A model generated the notes under the pieces. The model saw only the letters and a list, made by a program, of their open reading frames with translations, ran no database searches and was not told where the DNA came from. From contig CAXMOP010000075.1 of the NCBI GenBank assembly GCA_964195155.1, positions 1 through 31,609 of the forward strand: 31,609 nt of DNA, given 5' to 3'. Made by a program: the position numbers and the translations under genes. The stretch is from JACZST01 sp964195155. GTDB taxonomy: Bacteria > Actinomycetota > Acidimicrobiia > Spongiisociales > UBA5794. This document shows, one piece after another, positions 24,661 through 31,609 of the stretch. The first letter of the stretch is position 1; every line of letters starts with the position of its first letter.

Positions 24661-25415
24661 CCGCAGCACTCGCCATCGTGTCGGCGACCGTCCGTCAGTT
24701 GCTTCCGGTCCGCCGGGCCGTCGTGTTCCTCATCGCCGAAGCCTCTCTCGCGCTGGTCTACCTCCTGATGGCGGGGACCTTCTCCGACGAGGCAGCTGCG
24801 CTCGAGCGACTGTTCCTCATGGTCATCACGCTGTACTTCCCGTTGCTGGTGCCGATCGTGACACTGATCATCGCCTCGGCAGCACTCGGCTCCGAGCGAC
24901 GTGACGGAACCCTGTCGTTCCTCGTCCTGAGACCGATCCCGCGATCGGTCATCGCCGCGACCAAGGTGTTCTCAGCAATCCTCGTGGCCGGTGCCCTCAA
25001 CGCGCTCGGAGGGTTCGGCCTGTCCGCGGCCTTCGCGATCGAGACCGGCACCTGGGACCTGGTGATTCCGCTGGTCGCAGGCGGGCTCGTAGCGACCATC
25101 GTCTACTCGGCGATCTTCGTCCCGCTCGGATTCTTCACCGACCGGGCGGTTCTCGTCGGTTTGCTGTTCGTGCTGATCTTCGAGAACGGCGTCGCCTTTG
25201 CCGCGCCCGGATTGTCCGCGCTGTCTCCGTGGCGGCTCGGGTTCTCAGCGTTCAACGGTTTGGCCCCGAACGCTCTGGTCGATCCCATGCTCCAAGAGTT
25301 TGATATCGAACTCGTCACGGTGTCCACCAGCCTGCTGCGGACCGCTGTGCTCGCGCTGTTCTCGATCGCCTTTGTGACCATCGTGCTGCGCCAACGCGAT
25401 CTGGCGTCGGAGTAA
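24657..25415 (+). CDS. ABC-2-type transporter permease (second pair)
   Basis: A 252-residue membrane protein with six predicted hydrophobic helices, including VVFLIAEASLALVYLLM, LFLMVITLYFPLLVPIVTLIIA, VFSAILVAGALNALGGFG and LLRTAVLALFSIAFVTIVL. A cytoplasmic loop contains SERRDGTLSFLVLRPIPR, the short motif seen before the third helix of many ABC-2 permeases. The ATG overlaps the second ATPase stop (ATGA). The substrate is unknown. Confidence 0.85.
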   Translation: MTAALAIVSATVRQLLPVRRAVVFLIAEASLALVYLLMAGTFSDEAAALERLFLMVITLYFPLLVPIVTLIIASAALGSERRDGTLSFLVLRPIPRSVIAATKVFSAILVAGALNALGGFGLSAAFAIETGTWDLVIPLVAGGLVATIVYSAIFVPLGFFTDRAVLVGLLFVLIFENGVAFAAPGLSALSPWRLGFSAFNGLAPNALVDPMLQEFDIELVTVSTSLLRTAVLALFSIAFVTIVLRQRDLASE

Positions 25416-25439
25416 CCGGGCGGAGACCGTCCGCGGCTC

Positions 25440-25445
25440 TACCGT
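25440..25445 (+). promoter_or_regulatory. Possible -10 box of murJ (leaderless)
   Basis: TACCGT is followed by 9 bases and the murJ ATG. It lies in the only gap (39 bases) of the plus-strand operon after the HTH/EamA junction, so murJ may also be transcribed separately. Confidence 0.3.
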
Positions 25446-25454
25446 AAGCGAGTC

Positions 25455-27065
25455 ATGACCGACTCCACCGACCGGCTGAAGACCGGCCGCATCGGCATCG
25501 CGGCGCTCATCGTCTCCGGCGGGATCCTGATCTCCCGCCTGCTCGGCGTGGTCAGAGAGATGATCTTCGCCGGGATGCTCGGTGCAGACGGCGTGACCGA
25601 CACCTACGTGGCGGCGTTCCGCATCCCCGACTATGCCAACTACCTGCTCGCCGGCGGATTCCTCACCATCACATTCATCCCGATCTTCTCCCGCTACCTC
25701 GCCGATGACAACGAGCCAGAAGGGTGGGAAGCGTTCTCGTCGATCGTCCGCTGGCTGGCGATCGGCATCACCGCCCTGATCGCCATCGGATGGGCGATCA
25801 CCCCATGGGTCATCGACGTGCTCTACCCGGACTTCACGCCCGAGCAGGTGGCCTCCACCGTGCGGCTCACCCGCATCGTGCTCCCCGCCCAGTTCGCCTT
25901 CGTGGTCGGCGCCATGTTCGCAGCAGTCCAGTTTGCCAAGGGGGTGTTCTCGATCCCCATCCTCGCCCCGGTCGTCTATAACCTGATGATCATCGCTGGC
26001 GGCATCGCCTACGCCGGTGTCACCGGCACCGCCGACCCCGAGGGGTTCATCTGGGGTGCAGTTGTCGGAGCCTTTGTCGGCAGCCTCGCCAGCCAGTGGT
26101 GGGGAGCAAAGCGGGTCGGTATGCGATTTGATCTCGTCGCCCCATGGCGCCATCCCGCCGTCGGGCAATACATCGCCCTGGCCATCCCGCTGATGATCGG
26201 CCAGTCTGTGGTGGCCCTCGATGAGGGATTCATGTCGATCTTCGGCGACATGGTCGGGGACGGCACCCAGACCAACCTGCTCTACGCCAGGCGCACCATG
26301 CTGGTCCCGGTGGGGATCATCGCCCAGGCGGCGAGTGTCGCGGCGTACCCGTTCCTGGCCAGGATGTTCGCCGAGGGAAAGATCCACGCGATGCACCGCA
26401 CCGTCGACCAGGCGCTGCGGTGGGTGCTGGTGTTGTCGATCGCCGCAGCCGGCCTGCTTGCCGCGCTCGCCCTGCCGATCATCAGAGCCCTGTTCGAGCG
26501 GTTCGCCTACACCGAGGCCGACTCCTCGGCGGCGGCCGCGGCCCTGTTCTTCTACGCCTTTGCCGTGCCGATCTGGGGCGGGCTCCAGATCCTCACCAGG
26601 GCCTTCTACGCAAAGCGGGCCATGTGGACCCCGGTGCTGGTTGGAACCGGGGTCACCGTGATCGCCATCCCGCTGTACTGGGTGCTCACGGATACCTTCG
26701 GTATCGAGGGAGTCGCGCTCGCCAGCGTCCTGACCCTGTTCGTGTACGCCACGATCCTGGCGCTGCTGTGGTACTCGGGTGCCGCCGGGCGGGCGCGACT
26801 GCGCGGCGTCCTCGGCATCGCCGGCCGGGCGATCCCACCGACCGTCGTCGGGGCCGCAGCAGCCTTCGTGGTGTCGTGGGGCGTGACCACCATCGTCTCC
26901 GGCCCGACGACGGCGGTCAATCTCCTGGCGGTGGTCGCGGGCACCGCCATCTTCGGGGCGATCGCCTTTGCCCTCGGCTCGTTCCTGTACGACCTGCTGA
27001 CCGCCGCCGCCCTCCGTCGGGAGGAAACCCCCGAACCCGACACCGACGTGATGGAGGTCTTGTGA
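25455..27065 (+). CDS. murJ: MurJ/MviN lipid II flippase family protein
   Basis: A 536-residue polytopic membrane protein of the MOP superfamily, with about 14 hydrophobic helices. MurJ moves lipid II across the membrane for peptidoglycan synthesis. The N-terminal signature SRLLGVVREMIFAGMLG, then TDTYVAAFRIPDYANYLLAGGFLTITFIPIFSRY, and later YARRTMLVPVGIIAQAASVAAYPFLARM are family hallmarks. The window does not show whether this is the essential copy, since actinobacteria can carry paralogues. It is the last gene of the EamA-ABC operon. Its TGA stop is the first triplet of a heptamer repeat that opens a repeat block. Confidence 0.9.
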   Translation: MTDSTDRLKTGRIGIAALIVSGGILISRLLGVVREMIFAGMLGADGVTDTYVAAFRIPDYANYLLAGGFLTITFIPIFSRYLADDNEPEGWEAFSSIVRWLAIGITALIAIGWAITPWVIDVLYPDFTPEQVASTVRLTRIVLPAQFAFVVGAMFAAVQFAKGVFSIPILAPVVYNLMIIAGGIAYAGVTGTADPEGFIWGAVVGAFVGSLASQWWGAKRVGMRFDLVAPWRHPAVGQYIALAIPLMIGQSVVALDEGFMSIFGDMVGDGTQTNLLYARRTMLVPVGIIAQAASVAAYPFLARMFAEGKIHAMHRTVDQALRWVLVLSIAAAGLLAALALPIIRALFERFAYTEADSSAAAAALFFYAFAVPIWGGLQILTRAFYAKRAMWTPVLVGTGVTVIAIPLYWVLTDTFGIEGVALASVLTLFVYATILALLWYSGAAGRARLRGVLGIAGRAIPPTVVGAAAAFVVSWGVTTIVSGPTTAVNLLAVVAGTAIFGAIAFALGSFLYDLLTAAALRREETPEPDTDVMEVL

Positions 27066-27157
27066 GTCGCGAGTCGAGTCGACTTACCTCTCCCGCAAGC
27101 GGCAGCGCCGCGGGGGAGGCGCGAGCAGGCGGAGCCTGCGAGCGGAGGGGGCTCCAG
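27064..27157. repeat. Heptamer run and hairpin repeat (type C) after murJ
   Basis: GAGTCGC-type heptamers (27064-27083) overlap the murJ stop. They are followed by stem CCTCTCCCGC/GCGGGGGAGG (27087-27119, one wobble pair) and a perfect stem GCAGGC/GCCTGC with loop GGA (27125-27139). No gene lies here. Confidence 0.65.
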
Positions 27158-27165
27158 CGACGATG

Positions 27166-27226
27166 CCCCCTCTGCGGAGCCGCTGGCGCGACTCCGCGTC
27201 TCCCCCGCTTCGCAGGGGAGACCAAG
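27166..27226 (+). repeat. Type B two-hairpin repeat, copy 5
   Basis: It has CCCCCTCTGCG, a first stem reduced to GCGGAG/CTCCGC with a longer loop, and a second stem GTCTCCCC/GGGGAGAC. It ends 2 bases before the stop codon of the convergent sodN, and so sits in the 3' region of both murJ and sodN. Confidence 0.7.
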
Positions 27227-27228
27227 AT

Positions 27229-27657
27229 CTAGCTCGGTGGGTATACGCCGGCGGCTTTGGACTTTTCGGTTGCCCAGAAGACGTCGGAGATCTCCTGGAT
27301 GCGGTCGATCAGGCCCTGAGACACGGCAGGGTCCATCGACTTCTTGGAATCACCTGCCGCTTTGGTGGCCCGGAAGAACAGGTCGTGCAGCTCCGGGAAC
27401 TCGTCGACGTGCTTTGGCTCGAAGAAGTCGGTCCACAGCACCCAGAGGTGGTGCTTGACCAGCTCGGCGCGCTCCTCCTTGATGGCGACGGCTCGAGCGC
27501 GGAACACCTCGTCGTCTGAAGCGTGGTACTTCTCTGCGCTCTTCAGGCATGAGTGGGCCTCGATCATCGCCTGCGCAGGGTCGTAGACGCCGCAGAACAG
27601 GTCACAGTGAGCGTGGACGGTGTAGCGGGGCGCCAGCAGCTTCTCAAACCATTTCAT
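27229..27657 (-). CDS. sodN: Nickel superoxide dismutase with Phe in place of the hook Pro
   Basis: A 142-residue precursor of NiSOD, which dismutates superoxide. A 16-residue propeptide (MKWFEKLLAPRYTVHA) precedes the nickel hook HCDLFCGVY. The ligands His1, Cys2 and Cys6 of the mature protein are present, but the usual Pro5 (HCDLPCGVY) is Phe (codon TTC). The rest (YDPAQAMIEA, FRARAVAIKEERAELVKHHL, WVLWTDFFEPKH) follows the family closely. ATG 27657 has GAGGAGG 6 bases upstream and was preferred over 27690. The sodX maturation peptidase, often adjacent, is absent from both sides. A weak -10 (TAGGGT, 27694-27689) lies upstream. Confidence 0.93.
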   Translation of the reverse strand: MKWFEKLLAPRYTVHAHCDLFCGVYDPAQAMIEAHSCLKSAEKYHASDDEVFRARAVAIKEERAELVKHHLWVLWTDFFEPKHVDEFPELHDLFFRATKAAGDSKKSMDPAVSQGLIDRIQEISDVFWATEKSKAAGVYPPS

Positions 27658-27770
27658 GGCTTTCCTCCTCTGGGTCGGGCTGATCGCCACCCTACCGGGC
27701 GCGCACGTGACACGGTCCGAGAGTCAGATCGATATGTCGGCGGGCTGTCTTTGGATGCGCTCCCTTGCGG

Positions 27771-28766
27771 TCATGCTCTCAACCGCGCCAACTCGAGGCG
27801 CCGGACCAGCGCAGATCCGGCGAACCATGCCGAATCACGCGGCCGCCCCGGCCATCGCTTTCGAGCCATCCCGCCAGCCCGTCGCAACTCGAACAGGGCG
27901 ATCAGGGCCTCGTCGTCGCGGTCGAGCCCGCCGTGATTCGAGGCGCCGGCGTAGCCGCTGAGAAACGACGAACGCATCTCGGGAAAACGGCGCCGCACCG
28001 GGCGGCTGCTGGTGTAGCCATGGCCGGCGAGCTGGCGACGCATCTCAAAGGTGAAGTTGGCGATGTCGCGATGGATGAGGTCCGCTCTTCGTCGATAGGG
28101 TGGATCGAGCAGAAACAGATCCCCGTCCGGCGCTCCGAGGAGGTTCCCCGGCCCGAAATCACCAAACAACCCGGCACACCGGTGGCGCCAATCGGCGGCG
28201 CTCATGACCCGCATGATCGATGACTTGGACACCAGCATCTGCCGGGCGAGATGGAGGACGTTGGCGCCAGCGGCCTCGATCTCCTGGTGCGAACACGGGT
28301 CCCCGGACTCGTGATAAGCCGCCAGCATCGCCCCTGCGCTCACCATCCACGAGCGCAGGATGCTCCGATCGACCTCCCACGCCGGGTCCGTTGGGTCGCG
28401 AAGTATCGACACCAGGTCCGACCCCTCGACGTAGGGCATCACGATCGAGGGCGGATCGTCAGCCCAGCCCATGGGGCGGATGGCGTGCCCGCCGTCGATG
28501 CCTGCCGCATCGATGAGCTGTTCAAGATCGACCATGGACCTGAACACGCGCTGGGCGTGGCCCGGCTCCCAGCTCGTTCCCACCTTGACCACAGCCTCCA
28601 TCCCGCCGGGAGATCCGATCATCCGGTAGAAGGCCGCTCCGGAGCGGCGCTGCCAGCGGGCTGTGGCCTCGAAGCGGGTGGCGTCGCTCTCCCAGCCGAA
28701 TCGCTCCTGGAGGCTGCACAAGACGTCGGACACCTCGGTTGGTGTCGGAGGAGGGGTGGTCATCAT
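27771..28766 (-). CDS. Aminoglycoside phosphotransferase/choline kinase-like protein
   Basis: A 331-residue protein of the APH-like kinase fold. The ATP-binding lobe contains GGMEAVVKVG with the conserved Lys and a hinge MPYVEGSDLVSIL. The catalytic loop is LFGDFGPGNLLG (about residue 200), where the Asp replaces the usual HGD, and the metal-binding Asp is in LFLLDPPYRRR, followed by DLIHRDIANFTFE. Members phosphorylate small molecules, sugars or lipids. The substrate is unknown and antibiotic resistance should not be assumed. The tandem ATGs at 28766 and 28763 are the likely starts, both with weak ribosome sites. The C-terminus is Arg-rich. Confidence 0.72.
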   Translation of the reverse strand: MMTTPPPTPTEVSDVLCSLQERFGWESDATRFEATARWQRRSGAAFYRMIGSPGGMEAVVKVGTSWEPGHAQRVFRSMVDLEQLIDAAGIDGGHAIRPMGWADDPPSIVMPYVEGSDLVSILRDPTDPAWEVDRSILRSWMVSAGAMLAAYHESGDPCSHQEIEAAGANVLHLARQMLVSKSSIMRVMSAADWRHRCAGLFGDFGPGNLLGAPDGDLFLLDPPYRRRADLIHRDIANFTFEMRRQLAGHGYTSSRPVRRRFPEMRSSFLSGYAGASNHGGLDRDDEALIALFELRRAGGMARKRWPGRPRDSAWFAGSALVRRLELARLRA

Positions 28767-28872
28767 CCGATCGATTCTGGTTGGGTCCCGGGCGAAAGGG
28801 GCAATGGCGCCATCAACATGGTCGGTCTCGGCCAGGCGGTGATCAGGGTGATATGGGCATGGGGCTAGGTGA

Positions 28873-28907
28873 GTGCTGAACAATGACGAGTGCAACGGGC
28901 CGCTGCT
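28873..28907 (+). repeat. 35-base dispersed motif, copy 2
   Basis: It matches 8342-8376 at 29 of 35 positions. It lies in the 212-base gap between the APH-like gene and the large secreted protein, about 105 bases upstream of the APH-like start and antisense to it. The rest of the gap shows no gene or hairpin. Confidence 0.5.
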
Positions 28908-28978
28908 AGATCAAGTTTTGCAGAAGCTCGGTTTCTCCCAATCGCGACGGCGCGCTGGAGGATTGCTCACCACCCTCC

Positions 28979-31609
28979 CTAGCCGAGGCCGAATTCGCCG
29001 GCTACCGGCAGCCATCCCGACTGGCCGAAGACGAATTGGGCGTCGGCGTTGCCCTGGGTGAGGGTATAGCGGAAGTAGACGGTGGTGTCGGAGGGTCGGA
29101 ACACCGCCGGGGTGTCTTTGCCGTCAACGATGCCCCAGTCCCCAGCGACGAACCGGTCACCCGGGTCGCCGAAGAAGATCGTCCCGTTGGCATTCCCGGT
29201 GGTGAGGGTGTTTCTCCAATAGAACAACCCGGTGGACTCACGGTGCAGGCCGACCTCGTCGATACCGTCGCCGTCCCAATCCCCCACCACGGGCTTGTCG
29301 CCGGGGTTACCGAACACGAAGAAGAAGTCCGCCGCCCCCAGGCCGCCCTCGTTCTCCCCAAGCTCGTTGATGATGAAGAACTCCTGGGTGGAGGGCCGAT
29401 ACAGGCTCAGGGTGTCACAACCGTCGTTGTTGAAATCGCCTGCCAACGGGATATCGGACGGGTTACCAAAGAAGAACCGGATATCGGCGATCCCTTGGGT
29501 ATTGGAGTTCCTCAGATAGGCAAACGCATCCGATTGCCGGAACAGGCCCGGGGTATCGACCCCGTCACAGTCCCAATCACCCATGAACGGGAAATCGCCC
29601 GGGACGCCGTAGAAGAACGATGTCACCGCCCCAACGCTATTGCGCAGATTCCAGAATCCCTGGGAAGGGTCTACCAGACCAACCGTTTCTCCCGCAGGTG
29701 GAGGAGGGGCATCCTTCTGCACCGTGATCATGACCTCGTCCTGATTCTCCAGCGGATCGGGCCCTGTCTCTGTTGCGGTCAGACGCAGCACGTAGTTGCC
29801 GATCTTGTCGAACGTCGCCGTCGTCTGTGCCAACGTCGCGTTGCCAAACGCCACCGCGCCCGGTCCGCTGATCTTGGTCCACGCGTTGGAGACGGGATTG
29901 CCTAGTAAGTCGTTCGTCACCACGCCCGGCAGGGTGGTCGCCAGATTCACACCGACCAGCTGATCCACGCCGGCCGATACGCCGGGTGGCTGGTTCCCCG
30001 AGTTGGGGAGCTTCGTCTGCCAGATGGTGTCGTCGTCCACGTTGTCGATGAGCACCGGGAGACCTTTGGCGGTCGTCGTGGGGAATCGGGGAACGATGTT
30101 GTTGCGGAAATGCTCCGAGGAGATGTCGAACAGCGGCGTCCACGTGGGGTTGTTTGGATTCGGAAAGGCCAGGGTCGACAGCGGCGCCTTGAGGTACCCG
30201 CTCTCGGATTTATCCCGGATGGTCGAGATCACATAGATGTCGGCATCGAGGATCGCCACCACCGGTCGCTTGCGGTCACCCACCGAGCTGGTCTGGTCGT
30301 TCTTGATCGTTGTCTGGTTCCACGTTCCGCCCGGAGTCCGGTCGAAGAGCACCACCTGGGGATCCCCGGGGCCGCCGTTCTGCGTCTCCGTGGCGATATA
30401 GATGTTGTCCGAGCCGTCCTTGACCAGGCTCAGCTCGTCGTCGGCGTGTATCGGCCCCCCCGCCAGCGGGACGACCTCGGACGTCCACGAAGACGCCCCG
30501 GCCGTGGTCGTTCCCAGCGTCGCCGCATCGAAGACGTTCGTCAGCGCAGTGAACGTCTCGGTCGTCACTATGGCGTTGCCACCGGCACCGGATTCCTTGG
30601 CCGTCAGAACCGCCTGGCTGCCGCTGAAATCGTCCATGGAGACCGTGGGGTGCGTTTTCATGGACGCTGCGTAGTCGACCCCGGCGATGCCGCTGCGATC
30701 GAACGCGGCGACGAGGTTCAGCCGCGCCTGGGCCAGGGTCAGGCTGGCACCGATGGCGACGTTGCCGTCGACATCGGTCAGTACGGTCTGAAAGGTGTAG
30801 GTCTTGGTGTCGACGGTGAGTGTGTCCCCATTGGTTGGGAGGACGTCGAGGGTCAGGGTCCCCTGGGCCATGGTCGCATCGTCCCAGGTGGCATCACCCT
30901 GGCCGATCCGGTAAAAGAGGTATTTCGACAGGCGGCCTGCTTCACCGTTGGCGTCACCGTCCTCGGCGGCCGCCACCGCGACGAAGGTTCCACCATCGGT
31001 GAAATGGGTCAGCTGGGTCTGGCCCCCCGCCACCGGGACGATCAGGTTGACCGGATCCGCCCACGTGGCGCCTCCGTTTCCGGACCTCGCCACCATCAGC
31101 CCGGCGCTGCCCATCCTCGACGCCCACAGGTTCCCGTTGGGAGTCCGATAGATGGCGGCACGGGAGGCAGACATCCCCATCCCTGATAGAGCCACCGGGC
31201 CCTCCGACAGGGTGTAGCTATCGGGGCCCGAGTTGTAGTCGAAGGCGGAAAAGACGGTGGTCGTCGTGGTGCTGACGAGAACGTACAGGCGCTCGTTTGC
31301 CGTGTCCCAATACACGTCGGGGCGTCCCCGCGAATCCGTGTTGACCACCGGCCCATAACTCGGCATCCCGCCGATTACACCCCTGGCGATCCACCACTGC
31401 GATGCCGAAGCGGCAGGCCCCGGAGGAGTTGCCGTGGTCGCCGCCGCCGGCAGGATTGCGTCCCACCGCGATTTCGAGTCGTTCCACCAAATGCGGTGCT
31501 GGTTCTTGGTGTCCCATTCCCCCAGGCTCGACACGAGGCCGGAAGTATCGGTGAGGGGCACCACGGCCGGCCCGGTGTCTCCCGCCACGGCTTGCGCCGG
31601 GCCGGAATA
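28979..31609 (-). CDS. Large secreted multidomain protein (propeller, inserted phage-like domain, PKD, FG-GAP-like repeats), 5' end outside window
   Basis: The frame is open to the window edge (876 codons). The first residues, YSGPAQA before VAGDTG, look like the end of a signal peptide. Residues about 10-245 and 375-525 resemble a BNR/sialidase-like beta-propeller (ARSGNGGATWADPVN). Between them, about 250-370, lies a domain with NGDTLTVDTKTYTFQTVL and NVAIGASLTLAQARLNLVAAF, a pattern I know from phage structural proteins. About 536-636 is a PKD/Ig-like domain (VSAGVDQLVGVNLATTLPG). The C-terminus has four full and one partial repeats of about 48 residues, with GDWDGDGIDEVGLHR-type acidic loops likely to bind calcium. 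It is probably cell-surface or extracellular. Its function is unknown. Confidence 0.82.
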   Translation of the reverse strand, partial: YSGPAQAVAGDTGPAVVPLTDTSGLVSSLGEWDTKNQHRIWWNDSKSRWDAILPAAATTATPPGPAASASQWWIARGVIGGMPSYGPVVNTDSRGRPDVYWDTANERLYVLVSTTTTTVFSAFDYNSGPDSYTLSEGPVALSGMGMSASRAAIYRTPNGNLWASRMGSAGLMVARSGNGGATWADPVNLIVPVAGGQTQLTHFTDGGTFVAVAAAEDGDANGEAGRLSKYLFYRIGQGDATWDDATMAQGTLTLDVLPTNGDTLTVDTKTYTFQTVLTDVDGNVAIGASLTLAQARLNLVAAFDRSGIAGVDYAASMKTHPTVSMDDFSGSQAVLTAKESGAGGNAIVTTETFTALTNVFDAATLGTTTAGASSWTSEVVPLAGGPIHADDELSLVKDGSDNIYIATETQNGGPGDPQVVLFDRTPGGTWNQTTIKNDQTSSVGDRKRPVVAILDADIYVISTIRDKSESGYLKAPLSTLAFPNPNNPTWTPLFDISSEHFRNNIVPRFPTTTAKGLPVLIDNVDDDTIWQTKLPNSGNQPPGVSAGVDQLVGVNLATTLPGVVTNDLLGNPVSNAWTKISGPGAVAFGNATLAQTTATFDKIGNYVLRLTATETGPDPLENQDEVMITVQKDAPPPPAGETVGLVDPSQGFWNLRNSVGAVTSFFYGVPGDFPFMGDWDCDGVDTPGLFRQSDAFAYLRNSNTQGIADIRFFFGNPSDIPLAGDFNNDGCDTLSLYRPSTQEFFIINELGENEGGLGAADFFFVFGNPGDKPVVGDWDGDGIDEVGLHRESTGLFYWRNTLTTGNANGTIFFGDPGDRFVAGDWGIVDGKDTPAVFRPSDTTVYFRYTLTQGNADAQFVFGQSGWLPVAGEFGLG

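Noticed and set aside
25245..26396. Minus-strand frame of 383 codons inside murJ
   Set aside because: The His/Asp/Gly-rich low-complexity translation is what antisense reading of a membrane protein gives. The MurJ signatures are on the plus strand.
17679..27226. Insertion sequence or transposon remnant as the source of the repeats
   Set aside because: No transposase-like frame, terminal repeats of a single unit or target duplications are visible in the window. A transposase elsewhere in the genome is not excluded.
27766..28895. APH-like gene as an antibiotic-resistance determinant
   Set aside because: The fold is shared by many metabolic kinases, the catalytic loop lacks the usual His, and no mobile element or resistance context is present.

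Overview
The window is a GC-rich bacterial chromosome segment, most likely from an actinomycete (Actinomycetota), possibly class Acidimicrobiia. The reasons are the GC-rich codon use, a ppk1-mutT1 neighbourhood like that of mycobacteria, a nickel superoxide dismutase, and many genes that start 7-9 bases after a TANNNT box, which suggests leaderless transcripts. The lineage is inferred from the sequence alone.

Positions 1-4.8 kb: a minus-strand surface-sugar operon (glucose-1-phosphate cytidylyltransferase, sugar epimerase/dehydratase, two zinc-ribbon SAM methyltransferases, the last cut by the window edge) and a small lipoprotein. Positions 4.9-9.8 kb: housekeeping metabolism (rpiB, polyphosphate kinase, Nudix/phosphatase mutT1, alpha/beta hydrolase, 6-phosphogluconolactonase). 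Positions 9.8-13.8 kb: a conserved unknown protein and a stand-alone adenylation-carrier-thioesterase enzyme with an unusual substrate pocket and a probable Cys nucleophile.

Positions 13.8-20.0 kb: the centrepiece, a minus-strand bacterial microcompartment (BMC) operon. It has one hexameric, two trimeric and three pentameric shell proteins, a CoA-acylating aldehyde dehydrogenase, a deoxyribose-phosphate aldolase and an RpiB-like isomerase. This enzyme pair is the signature of the poorly characterised sugar-phosphate-utilising (SPU) BMCs. The expected chemistry is cleavage of a (deoxy)pentose phosphate to glyceraldehyde-3-phosphate plus acetaldehyde inside the shell, then oxidation of acetaldehyde to acetyl-CoA. 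The encapsulated isomerase lacks the usual catalytic Cys, while the housekeeping RpiB at 4.9 kb keeps it. A helix-turn-helix protein is divergently transcribed from 66 bp away and is the obvious candidate regulator.

Positions 20.0-27.1 kb: a plus-strand operon (HTH protein, EamA transporter, two ABC ATPase/permease pairs, MurJ). Positions 27.2-31.6 kb on the minus strand: nickel superoxide dismutase, an APH-like kinase, and a large secreted propeller/PKD/FG-GAP-type protein cut by the window edge.

Across 17.7-27.2 kb lies a family of multi-hairpin palindromic repeats. Copies differ in arm sequence but keep pairing through compensatory changes. Some sit between genes, some are translated in frame inside the HTH protein and at the EamA C-terminus, and one also covers the likely ribosome binding site of the next gene.
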